NCBI GenBank assembly: GCA_022340805.1
Contig: JAJDNF010000028.1
Location: forward strand, 1 to 64,000
Direction: 5' to 3'
Length of the DNA: 64,000 nt
From: Chromatiaceae bacterium
GTDB lineage: Bacteria; Pseudomonadota; Gammaproteobacteria; Chromatiales; Chromatiaceae
Part shown: positions 1 to 9,491 of the stretch, in pieces
Numbering within the stretch: position 1 is the first letter of the stretch
How the letters are laid out: each line of letters opens with the position of its first letter
The notes under the pieces: generated by a model
Told to the model about the DNA's origin: nothing
Database searches by the model: none
Seen by the model: the letters and a program-made list of their open reading frames with translations, nothing else
Made by a program: the position numbers and the translations under genes

Positions 1-399
1 GAAGGGTTTGGGAATCAGGGTGTGATGGGCAAAGCAGTTGGGCTGATCGGCCGAAAAAGCATAGCCGAAGCTATGCTTTGAGGGGGATCGGCACAAATGC
101 AAAGTCCAGCGCGGCCTGAGCCCGAACAGGACAGACTGTCAGGTCGAATACAAGGGCCGAAGAACGCATCCAACGCCTTCCGGCTGCCACGCAACACCAT
201 GTGCCCGTCCGCCTTCATGCAATTTGCGGACTCGCTTGTTGTCAGGGTCTTGATTGGCCGCGTAGTCCCTGCCACCGCAAAACTCCGTTGGCGATACTTT
301 GCGACGCGTATCGCACGACGATGCACAATACGGCAGCGCGGATTGATACCTGCGCCGATTCGCGCTTCCGCCCTGGCCTAAACCAAGAACACCAACGCT
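1..399. other. Non-coding stretch upstream of aas
   Basis: I see no convincing gene here. Reading frames on both strands lack a ribosome binding site, recognisable domains or typical codon use. The only clear structure is the hairpin at 56-79. The aas promoter should lie in the right half, but I cannot pick out good hexamers. Confidence 0.5.
51..79 (-). terminator. Hairpin with T-tract, minus-strand terminator
   Basis: A perfect 10-bp stem (AAAGCATAGC / GCTATGCTTT) closes a 4-nt loop. Read on the minus strand the loop is TTCG, a very stable tetraloop, and the stem runs straight into TTTTT, which is the form of an intrinsic terminator. On the plus strand only three T follow, so termination of a gene ending left of the window would be weaker. 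No minus-strand gene is visible to its right. Confidence 0.6.
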
Positions 400-3300
400 A
401 TGGAAAAACTCTTCAGACTCGTAGGATTCACCCCTTTCATTCTGATCGTCTTTCTCAACGCCTTCGTCGATCTGGGCCACAAGATCCTGATCCAGAACAC
501 GGTGTTCAAGGTGTACGACGGTCAGACGCAGATCATCCTGACCGCGATAGTGAATGGCCTGATCCTGCTTCCATTCATCTTGCTATTCACACCGGCGGGT
601 CTGCTGTCTGATCGTTATCGGAAGCCGCGCATCATGCGCTACAGCGCTGCGGTAGCGGTGGGGATCACCCTGCTGATCACGCTCTCCTACTACGCCGGCT
701 GGTTCTGGTTCTCGTTTGCAATGACCTTTCTGCTGGCGGTGCAAAGCGCCATCTACTCGCCAGCCAAGTATGGTTTCATCAAAGAACTGTCAGGCAAGGA
801 CCAGCTGGCCACGGCGAATGCCATCGTGCAGGCAACAACGATCGTCGCGATCCTGTTTGGGATTTTCTTGTTCTCGGTGTTTTTCGAAGGCCGCCTGGCG
901 GGTGGGAGCTACGCCAGCGAGGCACAGCTGCTGCAAGCGATCGCACCGATCGGCTGGATTCTGGTGGCCTGCTCGGCGTGGGAGTTCTGGCTGACATCAC
1001 GCCTGCCTACCGGTGAGATCGGTACCACGGAGCGCGGCTTCGACTGGGCGCGTTACCGTACGGGCCGTTGCCTGCGTGACAACCTCGGAAAGATCCTCGG
1101 CAACCGCACCATCTGGCTGTCGATCGTCGGCCTTTCCGTATTCTGGGGGATCTCACAGGTCGTGCTGGCCGCCTTCCCGGCATTTGCCAAGGAGACCCTG
1201 GGCGAGACCAACACGGTGGTCATCCAGGGACTGCTGGCCTGCTCCGGCATCGGCATCATTATGGGCTCGTTGCTTGCCGGCAGCGCCTCGAAGGATTACA
1301 TCGAGACCGGCCTGGTGCCGCTGGGGGCACTGGGTGTGGTCGTTGCGCTGTTCTTGATCCCGCAACTGTCATCAACCACGACACTGGCGCTGGCGTTCAC
1401 GCTGCTCGGTATCGCCGGCGGCATCTTCATTGTGCCGTTGAACGCGCTGGTCCAGTTTCACGCCAGAGACGAGGAGCTTGGCACGGTACTGGCCGGCAAC
1501 AACTGGGTACAGAACGTGGTGATGTTGGGCTTCCTCGGCCTGACCGTGATGTTTGCGTTCAGCGGCACCAGCAGTTCCGGCCTGTTTCACTTGCTGACCG
1601 CCACCGCATTCGCGGGTGCCCTCTATACCGTATGGCAGCTGCCGCAATCACTGGTGCGATACGTGATCGCACGCGTGTTCTCCAGCCGCTACCGCATCGA
1701 GGTGCTGGGTTTCAAGAACCTGCCCGCCCAAGGCGGCGTGCTGATGCTGGGCAACCATGTCAGTTGGCTGGACTGGGCGGTGATCCAAATCGCCTGCCCG
1801 CGGCCGGTGCGCTTCGTGATGCGTCGGGCAATTTATCAGCGCTGGTATCTGCGATGGTTTCTGGACTTCTTCGGCGTGGTGCCGATTGCCAGTGCCCAGA
1901 GCAAGGAGGCACTGACCAAGGTCAACGCATTGCTCAAGGCCGGCGAGGTGGTGTGCCTGTTCCCGGAGGGCTCGATCAGCCGCAGCGGCCAGCTGGGTGC
2001 GTTCAGGAAGGGCTACGAGCACACGGTCGAGGGCGTGGACGGCGTGATCCTGCCATTCTACCTGCGCGGCCTGTGGGGCAGCCGTTTCTCGCGTTCCAGC
2101 GCGAGGCTGCAGGAGAGCCGCAGCCGGCAGTTGAGGACGAACGTGATCATCGCCTTCGGCCAGCCACTGCCGATGGAAACCAAGGCGCCTGTACTCAAGC
2201 AATATGTGTTTGACCTCTCGATCGACACCTGGGATAAGCACACCCGCGCGCTCGATCCCGTCCCGTTGCACTGGCTGCGCAGCGCCAAGCGACGTGGCGG
2301 TGAGCTGTGCCTGGCCGATGCACAGGCCGACAGTACCTTGTCCAACCACAAGACGATGACGGCAGTGCTCGCGTTTTCGCGCATCATCCGACGTCGCAGC
2401 CCGGAACAGAACATCGGCCTGCTGCTGCCCACCAGCAGTGCCGGTCTCATCACCAACATGGCCTGCCTGTTGCTAGGCAAGACGGTGGTCAACCTGAACT
2501 ATACCGCCAGCCCGCAGGCCACGGTCGCGGCGGTTGAAAAGGCAGGTATCCGCAATATCTACACCTCGCGGCGCTTCATAAAAAAGCTGGAGCAACGCGA
2601 CATGGAACTCGACCCCCTGTTGCGCAAGGTCCAAGTGCATTACCTCGAGGACCTCAAGGACGAGATCGGTAGCGTCGGCAAGCTGACCATGCTTGCCTCG
2701 GTGTTGCTGCTGCCGGCGCGGCTGCTGTACCTGCTGTATGGCCGGCGCGTGGACCTCGAGCAACCGGCCGCTATCCTGTTTTCCAGCGGTAGCGAGGGCG
2801 AGCCCAAGGGCGTGGTGCTCAGCCACCGCAACATCATGGCCAATATCCAACAGGTGGCCGACGTGCTGGATACCCGCGCCGATGACCTGGTGATGGCTAC
2901 CCTGCCCCTGTTCCACGCCTTCGGACTCACGGTGACGGGCCTGATGCCGCTGGTCGAGGGCATACCGGCTATCTGTCACCCCGATCCCAGGGATTCGCTG
3001 ACCATCGCCAAGGCAATCGGCAAATACCAGGCCACGGTATTCTGCGGCACATCGACCTTCCTGCGCCTGTTCACCCGCAACCGCCGCATCCATCCCCTGA
3101 TGCTCGAGTCGCTGCGCGTGGTGGTGGCTGGCGCCGAGCGCCTCAGCCCCGAGGTGCGCGACGCCTTTAAGCTCAGGTTCAACAAGGAGATCTACGAGGG
3201 CTACGGCACCACCGAAACCACGCCGGTGGCCAGCGTGAACATCCCTGACCGCATCGACCCGCGAGACTGGCAAGAGCAGCAGGGCAACCGACCGGGCACG

Positions 3301-3855
3301 GTCGGCATGCCCCTGCCCGGCGGCAGCTTCCGCATCGTCGACCCGCAGACCCTGGAGACCCTGCCCACGGGCGAGGATGGACTGATCCTGTTCGGTGGCA
3401 GCCAGGTGATGCTCGGCTACCTGAACGACCCGCAGAAGACCGCCGAGGTGATGGTCGAACTCGACGGCAAGCGCTGGTACAAGACCGGTGACAAGGGCCA
3501 CCTGGATCAGGACGGTTTTCTCACCATCGTCGACCGCTATTCGCGCTTCGCCAAAATCGGCGGCGAGATGATCAGCCTGGGCGCCATCGAGGGTGCGATC
3601 AGCAAGGTACTGCCGGAAGAGGTGGAGGTGCTCACCACGGCGGTGCCCGACGGCAAGAAAGGTGAGAAGGTGGTGCTGCTGTTCGCCGGTGACATTGATG
3701 AAGGCGCGATCAAAGGGGCTATCGAGCAATCCGGGCTCAACCCCTTGATGAGGCCCTCGGAGTTGATCCGGGTGGACGCGATCCCGAAGCTTGGCAGTGG
3801 CAAGAACGACTTCAATCAAGCGAAGCAGATTGCGATGGCAGGGCCGGCGGCGTAA
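400..3855 (+). CDS. aas: Aas: MFS lysophospholipid transporter / PlsC acyltransferase / acyl-ACP synthetase fusion
   Basis: This inner-membrane protein of 1151 residues has three parts. Residues 1-420 are a 12-helix MFS transporter (LplT-like). About 430-640 is a PlsC acyltransferase with the HX4D motif HVSWLD at 453-458 and FPEGSISRSG at about 521-530. The rest is an AMP-forming acyl-ACP synthetase with the P-loop-like SSGSEGEPKG near residue 795 and YGTTET near 934. Family knowledge: it flips 2-acyl-glycerophosphoethanolamine inward and reacylates it with a fatty acid activated on bound ACP, repairing phospholipids. In E. coli LplT and Aas are separate proteins; the three-part form is common in other Proteobacteria. 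The ATG start begins a hydrophobic MFS helix directly. The gene stands alone. Confidence 0.95.
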   Translation: MEKLFRLVGFTPFILIVFLNAFVDLGHKILIQNTVFKVYDGQTQIILTAIVNGLILLPFILLFTPAGLLSDRYRKPRIMRYSAAVAVGITLLITLSYYAGWFWFSFAMTFLLAVQSAIYSPAKYGFIKELSGKDQLATANAIVQATTIVAILFGIFLFSVFFEGRLAGGSYASEAQLLQAIAPIGWILVACSAWEFWLTSRLPTGEIGTTERGFDWARYRTGRCLRDNLGKILGNRTIWLSIVGLSVFWGISQVVLAAFPAFAKETLGETNTVVIQGLLACSGIGIIMGSLLAGSASKDYIETGLVPLGALGVVVALFLIPQLSSTTTLALAFTLLGIAGGIFIVPLNALVQFHARDEELGTVLAGNNWVQNVVMLGFLGLTVMFAFSGTSSSGLFHLLTATAFAGALYTVWQLPQSLVRYVIARVFSSRYRIEVLGFKNLPAQGGVLMLGNHVSWLDWAVIQIACPRPVRFVMRRAIYQRWYLRWFLDFFGVVPIASAQSKEALTKVNALLKAGEVVCLFPEGSISRSGQLGAFRKGYEHTVEGVDGVILPFYLRGLWGSRFSRSSARLQESRSRQLRTNVIIAFGQPLPMETKAPVLKQYVFDLSIDTWDKHTRALDPVPLHWLRSAKRRGGELCLADAQADSTLSNHKTMTAVLAFSRIIRRRSPEQNIGLLLPTSSAGLITNMACLLLGKTVVNLNYTASPQATVAAVEKAGIRNIYTSRRFIKKLEQRDMELDPLLRKVQVHYLEDLKDEIGSVGKLTMLASVLLLPARLLYLLYGRRVDLEQPAAILFSSGSEGEPKGVVLSHRNIMANIQQVADVLDTRADDLVMATLPLFHAFGLTVTGLMPLVEGIPAICHPDPRDSLTIAKAIGKYQATVFCGTSTFLRLFTRNRRIHPLMLESLRVVVAGAERLSPEVRDAFKLRFNKEIYEGYGTTETTPVASVNIPDRIDPRDWQEQQGNRPGTVGMPLPGGSFRIVDPQTLETLPTGEDGLILFGGSQVMLGYLNDPQKTAEVMVELDGKRWYKTGDKGHLDQDGFLTIVDRYSRFAKIGGEMISLGAIEGAISKVLPEEVEVLTTAVPDGKKGEKVVLLFAGDIDEGAIKGAIEQSGLNPLMRPSELIRVDAIPKLGSGKNDFNQAKQIAMAGPAA

Positions 3856-4230
3856 GGCTGATTGGCGTGGGTGTGCATGTGGTCCGGGGCGGCCGGATTG
3901 CGCGCTCAAGGACATCGGTGCCGGCACGCGCACGCCAACGACCTCCATGGCCATCAAAGGCGTCGCGCGAATGCGACGTCGAAAGAAGCCTGATGTGCGC
4001 GTAGCAATGTCGGCTCGGGGTGAAACGCGGGCCATTGCACCGCATAATCCGCGCTTCAGCTCGCTCGAGCGCGGTCATTCCCGCCAGTATGAACGACTGC
4101 GAGAATTGACAGGAAGCAGCCTATCGTCAAAAGGAATGGGGCGCCCGCTTCCCAAGCCAGCGACGCACCCCGGGCGAAAACATCAACTCAGCAGACGCCA
4201 TATTTGGACATCCGTTGACCACGGCAGCTT
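3856..4230. other. Intergenic region between convergent aas and DUF2721 gene
   Basis: No gene is supported. A hairpin CCGCGCT / AGCGCGG at 4049-4074 (7-bp stem, 12-nt loop) could act as a terminator for aas, but it has no T-tract on either strand. Confidence 0.4.
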
Positions 4231-4704
4231 TTAAACATCGCTCCTCTGCTCACCCTCCAGGTATTCGCTGCTTTCGCGCAAGGTGCGAATAGCCAGGTGC
4301 GTTTCTTTGATAAACAAAACCAGTGAAACAATCAGCGACAGCATGGCGAGCACAAAGAACAGAACGACACCTGCGCCCATATTAATTCCCCAGTAGCTGC
4401 CAACAAATAGCGTGACAACCAACAGGCACACCAGCAAACCGGACAGGGTGCAGAAGCCTATCGACAAGTTATTGAGCCGAATACGACGCCACAATACACG
4501 CTGCTCGTTTTCACTCCGCTCTATCAGCGCTGCATTATGCAGCGCAAAACGTCGACGCTCGACGACTCGGGAACGATCGACAATTCTGCCGAGACGACCG
4601 GACATAACATTCAAAAAGCCCGCAATACCCGCCAACAGGAAAACCGGCGCCACCGCCAACTGAATAAGATGCGAGAGTTCGGGAATGCTGATCAGGGATT
4701 GCAT
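4231..4704 (-). CDS. DUF2721 family membrane protein
   Basis: A 157-residue protein with an N-terminal helix (residues about 12-34), a charged cytoplasmic stretch rich in Arg and Glu, then two long hydrophobic helices at about 80-135. This matches DUF2721, a family of unknown function common in Proteobacteria and cyanobacteria. I chose the ATG at 4704, just before the first membrane helix; GGAGG lies about 12 nt upstream. A longer frame to 4800 adds a basic, non-conserved-looking leader. It converges with aas and is divergent from the next gene. Confidence 0.75.
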   Translation of the reverse strand: MQSLISIPELSHLIQLAVAPVFLLAGIAGFLNVMSGRLGRIVDRSRVVERRRFALHNAALIERSENEQRVLWRRIRLNNLSIGFCTLSGLLVCLLVVTLFVGSYWGINMGAGVVLFFVLAMLSLIVSLVLFIKETHLAIRTLRESSEYLEGEQRSDV

Positions 4705-5264
4705 GAGCTCACTTATCCTCCCAATAAATAGGCGATCCGGCGCGTAACGCCATCGACGCAAAAGGACCATCGAGACAAACCCTTTATAGCGTGTTGTCAA
4801 TCACGAAAAAAAGGCTTCCTATAAGCGGCAACTGCTTAGCCAAAGGCGGCCCCCACAACAGCGGGACCTGCGCAAATGATCTGCCCTGTGCTGCGAAACA
4901 GTCGGCCCAGCCAACCGGCACGCCCATGGGTATCGAACCTGCCGTATGCGTTGCTTTTCCTCGCCCTGGCATCGCCGGCCGGGTGCTTGCCATCGTCGAC
5001 CGCAGCATCGCTACGCACCTGATCAAACAGGCCCACTTTTCCCGTAAGATGGCCCAGGTGACATTGCCGGGAGCATGTGCCATTCCTTATTACGTGATGC
5101 TGCTGTCCCTGTTGGCGACGTTCGCCACCGCGGCTGCACCCGCTGCGTCGAAGAGACTCGTGGAACGGCATCGCGCCGACGCGGCCGTGGCTCAACTCCG
5201 AACAAGGGTATCGGTGACATTACCGCGTCAGGGCGCACCCGATCTATTGCAGGCTGTAACGACC
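4705..5264. other. Intergenic region, possible N-terminal extension of the next gene
   Basis: A plus-strand frame is open from 4791 into the next gene, but this part contains oddly placed hydrophobic and Cys-rich stretches and its codon use is unlike the body of the gene. I treat it as non-coding, with the promoters of the two divergent genes. A TTGACA and a TATAAA occur on the minus strand at 4783-4801 but are too close to be one promoter. Confidence 0.4.
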
Positions 5265-6446
5265 ATGCCGGATCTCTCAAGCAACACCAATGAAGCCATC
5301 GCACTGCTGGACGGGTTTGCGGAGCGCACCGGACTGATCACGCAAAGCCGGCCGCAACGCTACCTGTGGAATGACGCCTTCGCCGTATGCACCTGGCTCG
5401 GTTTGGCACGCACGAGTGGTGACCCGCGCTTTCGCGATCTCGCGTTGCGCTTGGTCGATCAGGTCCATCAGACACTTGGCCGGCATCGCGACGACGATCC
5501 GCGCCGCGGGTGGATCAGCGGGTTGGGCGAGCGCGACGGCGCCATCCATCCGACCCGCGGCGGACTGCGTATCGGCAAGGCGCTGCCGGAGCGCGGTGAA
5601 CACGAACCCTTCGATCATCAGCTCGAATGGGAGCGGGACGGGCAGTATTTTCACTATCTGAGCAAGTGGATGTATGCCCTCGATCAGCTGAGCCGTTCGG
5701 TTCGCGAGCCCCGTTTCAACACCTGGGCACGGGAACTGGTGCTGGCCGCGCACGACGCCTTCACCTACCGGCCCGCGCGCAGTCCCACGCCGCGGATGCA
5801 CTGGAAGATGAGTATCGATCTGTCCCGCCCCCTTGTGGGTTCGATGGGGCAGCACGACGCGCTTGAGGGTTACCTTGCCGCCATGCAATTGCGCGCCACG
5901 GCCGCCAGTCTCTCGCCGGCGCCCGGCGGCCCCGACCTTGATACCGCCGCCCGCGACTTTTCCGCGATGGTCGGGCGCGCCGAATTGGCTACTGCGGACC
6001 CCCTTGGCATCGGCGGCCTGCTGGCCGATGCCTACCGCATTGCACAGCTGGTGCAGCAAAAGTCCATGCCCGAAAACGGCCTCCTTGAGGCGTTGCTGGG
6101 GGCGGCCCGCACCGGGCTCGAGGTCTTCGCCCGCAGTGGCGAGCTGCAGTCTCCAGCGGCGCACCGGCTCGCTTTTCGCGAGCTTGGCCTGGCGATCGGC
6201 CTGGAAGCCGCACAGCGCTTGTCCACCGATGCAGAACACGGCCGCGTCGAGCTCAGCGGCTCGGCCCGTGCCGAGCTCACGACGCTGTTGGGCTACGCCC
6301 CGCTGGGCGACGAGATCGAGGCATTCTGGCGGCGCGGCGACAACCGGCGGGCGGCCGGCTGGACGGAGCACCGCGATATCAATGAGGTCATGCTGGCGAC
6401 GCGTCTCGCCCCCGACGGCTTCCTGGTGGTCGTGCCATTGGATTGA
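5265..6446 (+). CDS. Uncharacterised all-helical protein, alpha/alpha-toroid-like
   Basis: I do not recognise a named family. From the ATG at 5265 the protein has 393 residues and is built of amphipathic helices with conserved-looking aromatic and charged clusters: RYLWNDAFAVCTWLGLAR near the start, a DDDPRRGWISG segment, HPTRGGLRIGK, and EWERDGQYFHYLSKWMYALD. The pattern resembles (alpha/alpha)6-barrel enzymes such as GlcNAc 2-epimerases or family 88-type glycosidases, but that is inference only. The frame stays open back to 4791, so a start with a signal-like segment near 5050 is possible. The nearest SD-like bases before 5265 are weak. It has no operon partner. Confidence 0.6.
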   Translation: MPDLSSNTNEAIALLDGFAERTGLITQSRPQRYLWNDAFAVCTWLGLARTSGDPRFRDLALRLVDQVHQTLGRHRDDDPRRGWISGLGERDGAIHPTRGGLRIGKALPERGEHEPFDHQLEWERDGQYFHYLSKWMYALDQLSRSVREPRFNTWARELVLAAHDAFTYRPARSPTPRMHWKMSIDLSRPLVGSMGQHDALEGYLAAMQLRATAASLSPAPGGPDLDTAARDFSAMVGRAELATADPLGIGGLLADAYRIAQLVQQKSMPENGLLEALLGAARTGLEVFARSGELQSPAAHRLAFRELGLAIGLEAAQRLSTDAEHGRVELSGSARAELTTLLGYAPLGDEIEAFWRRGDNRRAAGWTEHRDINEVMLATRLAPDGFLVVVPLD

Positions 6447-6769
6447 CTGGCCGGGTAGATGTCACACCTGGGCAAACGGTTTCGCTTGCGCGATTCACTG
6501 CTACCAAACGGCCGCGATTGTCGAGCACAGGAAGTATGAAAGGCCCTTTACTCCAACTGAATCGCCGGCTTGCGGCCATCGGCACCTGCGGTCGCCGGGT
6601 GCTCTGACTGGCGAGCGAGCTCCGACCGGCACACCCGGCCGCCCGAATCCACCCCGACGGTCGATTCGCGGGTGCTCTGTGCCGCGAGGCACCGGGTTCC
6701 TGGCCCACCGCTACCGTTGCCGCGCCGCTGGCGCTGCAGGCCCCGGTTGTGTCGATCGGGAAATCCGGC
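6447..6769. other. Intergenic region between convergent genes
   Basis: No gene or strong hairpin is seen in this GC-rich stretch; short open frames on both strands lack start signals. Confidence 0.4.
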
Positions 6770-7192
6770 TCAGTCGAGCAACTCGGCTGGAATGTTGCCG
6801 CCATTGTCGGCGATCTTCTGCAGTACTGTCTTATGCAACCACATATTCATCTGGGCAGAATCGCTCATGAGCTCCGCAGGGCATGCGAGTTCGGTCGCGA
6901 GTTCCTTGCGGGCGGAGAAACTGCTATCAAGCTCAAGGAGCTTAAGCAGATCGACGATCGATGTCCTCCAATTGAGCTTCTGCGGATTGACTGCGGCGAG
7001 CTCTTCCAGGTGCGCCTTGACATCCACGACAGAAACAGGGGGTGGCATCGGCTCAGCGAGAGGCGCAGCTTCGGGTTGAGTCGTAGCTTTCGATTCGGGC
7101 TGCGCGGCTGCCGACACCGGCTGAGCGGACGCTGGGGCGGCTTCGGCGCGTGACAGGCCGAGTTTGTCGAGGATTTTTCCGAAAAAGCTCAT
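6770..7192 (-). CDS. DUF3597 domain protein
   Basis: A 140-residue protein beginning MSFFGKILDKLG, then an Ala/Pro/Gln-rich linker (about 18-50) and a conserved helical domain: VDVKAHLEEL, NWRTSIVDLLKLLELD, RKELATELACP and MNMWLHKTVLQKIADNGG. This arrangement is DUF3597, found alone in Proteobacteria and joined to LysM domains in some proteins; its function is unknown. The ATG at 7192 is preceded by AAGGAG at the right distance, so a longer open frame to 7480 is not used. Confidence 0.85.
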   Translation of the reverse strand: MSFFGKILDKLGLSRAEAAPASAQPVSAAAQPESKATTQPEAAPLAEPMPPPVSVVDVKAHLEELAAVNPQKLNWRTSIVDLLKLLELDSSFSARKELATELACPAELMSDSAQMNMWLHKTVLQKIADNGGNIPAELLD

Positions 7193-7409
7193 GCAGACTC
7201 TCCTTTTGATCGAGTGCGTGAAGAATAGGCGATTTTCGTATTCTGTGTGCGCCTGAGGCGATGATACGCGGAGTCCGCGACCAACGTGCTGGCCGCCCCA
7301 GATTCCCATCATCCCCGCACCTGTTTGATGAAATCGCCTGAACAGTGCAACAACAAGGTCGGCAATCGGCTCGATAGCGGCAGTTGACCTCGCCCCGTGT
7401 CGGTTTTCA

Positions 7410-8786
7410 CTATCCCCCTCGTCTTCGGACCAGCTCAATCCGGATGGGTCGGTCTGGCCGCAGCGTGCCAGCGGCGACACATCTCACCTCAGGACCACTC
7501 AATCCTTGGACTCGAAAACGGCGCAGGATCAGGGCCAGCACGAGCCGTGCCTCCATCAGAGAAAACTGCATGCCAATACAGATTCGAGAGCCAAGGCTGA
7601 AGGGGAAATAGGCAAACGGGTGTCGATCTCTGGCGACGTCGGGGGCGAATCGGTCGGGATCAAAACGTGAGGGATCTGGCCAGACCTGTCCCCATCGGTG
7701 GGCAAGGTACGGCGACAGCATCACGATCGCCCCGGCAGGAATGCGGTAACCGAGCACCCTGTCTTCCTCTACAGCGTTGCGCGCGATGGTCCATGCCGGG
7801 GGGTAGAGGCGCAGGATCTCGTTGATGAAGCGCGATGTGTGCGGCAGTTTCTTCAGCTCCTCCATGCTCGGCGAGTCGCTCGGTATCTCAGCATCTATCT
7901 CTGCGGTCACCTGCTCGGCGATGTCGGGCCGCCTACCCAGCCAATACAGCGCCCAAGTGAGCAGGCTGGCAGTCGTCTCATGACCCGCCAGGTACAGCGT
8001 GATGACCTCATCGCGCAACTGTTGGTCGCTCATGCCCTCGCCTGAGTCCGGATTGCGCGCGGTCAGGTAGGCGCCCAGCAGCGTCTGGTCGGCACCCTCG
8101 GCCTGCCCCGAGCGAAAATCCCCAATGATGTCGTAAACGATCGTATCCAGATCACGCAGCGCCTTGCGGAAACGCAGGTTGCCTGGTGTCGGCAGCCATA
8201 GCGGCACCTGTAGATTGGCCGGGCCACGCCGTCCTATGGCCGAGAGCGCGGTATCAAAGCCTTCGCGCGCACGATCCGATTGCTGATCCAGATCCAGCCC
8301 GAACAGCGTCCGGCCAACAATCGCCATCGTCAATCGCGTCATTGCCTCCTGAGCATCAATCTTGCCGGGGCCAGCGCCGCGTTCCCAAGAGCTAACGAGT
8401 TGGCGGGTACAATCGGTCATCGCCACGAGATATTGCTCGAGCTTGGACGGTCTAAAGGCGGGATTTGCGAGTGCGCGCTGGCTTTGCCAATAGCTTCCTT
8501 CGCTGGTCACCAGCCCGTTTCCCAGCAGTAGCCGGGCCCCGTCGTACACCGAACCCTTGACATAATTCTCTTGCTTGGAACGCAAGACATGCTCAACCGC
8601 ATCCGGGTGCGCCAGCATGACCAGATCGTGACCGAGCGGTAACTGCAGGCGGAAAACAGGTCCGAAGCTGTCGAACAGGCGTTCGAAAGGACTCAGCAGG
8701 TCGCCATGCAGAAATAGCGCAAGCGTACGTAGCAGTGCCCAGCCGGTCGGGCCTGGGAGTTCCCGGCTTGCCGCTTCTTGCTCCAT
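7410..8786 (-). CDS. Cytochrome P450
   Basis: A soluble P450 of 458 residues with every hallmark: the I-helix oxygen-activating LAGHETTASLL, the K-helix ExxR in EILRLYPP, and the heme-thiolate loop FSLGSRICIG near residue 400 with its Cys ligand. Family knowledge: heme monooxygenases that hydroxylate fatty acids, terpenes or xenobiotics using electrons from a ferredoxin or flavodoxin system. No redox partner or pathway gene is adjacent, so the substrate cannot be inferred. I start at the ATG at 8786 just before the proline-rich entry LPGPTGW; an in-frame TTG at 8873 is possible but adds a low-complexity leader. Confidence 0.93.
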   Translation of the reverse strand: MEQEAASRELPGPTGWALLRTLALFLHGDLLSPFERLFDSFGPVFRLQLPLGHDLVMLAHPDAVEHVLRSKQENYVKGSVYDGARLLLGNGLVTSEGSYWQSQRALANPAFRPSKLEQYLVAMTDCTRQLVSSWERGAGPGKIDAQEAMTRLTMAIVGRTLFGLDLDQQSDRAREGFDTALSAIGRRGPANLQVPLWLPTPGNLRFRKALRDLDTIVYDIIGDFRSGQAEGADQTLLGAYLTARNPDSGEGMSDQQLRDEVITLYLAGHETTASLLTWALYWLGRRPDIAEQVTAEIDAEIPSDSPSMEELKKLPHTSRFINEILRLYPPAWTIARNAVEEDRVLGYRIPAGAIVMLSPYLAHRWGQVWPDPSRFDPDRFAPDVARDRHPFAYFPFSLGSRICIGMQFSLMEARLVLALILRRFRVQGLSGPEVRCVAAGTLRPDRPIRIELVRRRGG

Positions 8787-9018
8787 AGATCTATTTCTTG
8801 TGGCAGTTGTGGGGTGCCCGCTCGTGGCCGCGGTCAGGCCGGTCGGCGCCCGACTTCCGCATGCGGCCGACAACGGCTTGGTCAGCGATCGCAGGGCCGC
8901 AGAATTTCGGCCTAGCTTCGTCCCGGCGCTGGCGCCATCCCTGGCTGCTTCGGCAATACCAGGCTCAGGGGCGTCCCGACCGCCCGGATCAGGAACGCAG
9001 CCTACGTGCTACAGGCAC

Positions 9019-9396
9019 CTAACCCCAACGCGCCCGTCGCGCCGCCTCGACCAGCCGGGCCAGTACCGCCTCGGTGTCGGTCTCGACATTCTCGAACCAG
9101 GCCCCCGCAACGTACTGATCGAGTGACTGGCGCCGAACCTCCTTGACCCGGCATTGCAGATTCAGGCCCCGTGCGGTGCCGGAAACCGCTGCGGGCACGA
9201 GCACCAGCATGTGGTCACCCGGGCTAAGAATGGTGCCGCCCTGGGCGAGCGCAGTGACCGTCTCGCGGGTCAACCGCAAGCCAATGCCGGCCACCGAGAT
9301 GTCCGTTGACACGGCATCCCAGGATTGCCCCCCCGGACTTCGCAGCACCACGGGCCGCTCCCAGGGGTAACGGAGGAAAAGGCGACGTTCCTGCAT
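9019..9396 (-). CDS. PilZ domain protein
   Basis: A 125-residue single-domain protein. ERRLFLRYP near the N-terminus supplies the RxxxR c-di-GMP motif and TDISVAGIGL the DxSxxG motif, the two halves of a canonical PilZ binding site. It probably acts as a cytoplasmic c-di-GMP receptor affecting motility, surface or biofilm traits. Its target cannot be read from context. The upstream 95 bp (9397-9491) is noticeably AT-rich and probably contains its promoter. Confidence 0.88.
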   Translation of the reverse strand: MQERRLFLRYPWERPVVLRSPGGQSWDAVSTDISVAGIGLRLTRETVTALAQGGTILSPGDHMLVLVPAAVSGTARGLNLQCRVKEVRRQSLDQYVAGAWFENVETDTEAVLARLVEAARRARWG

Positions 9397-9491
9397 ACTT
9401 TTTCCAGTTTAGCCTCAACTTCGCCTAATAACTGAAAAATATCCCACATCTACAAAGAAAATAACGTGTTTTGATCACCATCCCCTACCAC

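Noticed and set aside
2473-4035. Long open frame antisense to aas (520 codons)
   Set aside because: It is the shadow of a GC-rich gene; the translation is His/Gln/Arg-rich without domains, while the sense strand encodes a clear Aas.
4791-5264. N-terminal extension of the helical protein gene
   Set aside because: Codon use and residue content differ from the gene body and no clear signal peptide or SD supports it, though it cannot be excluded.
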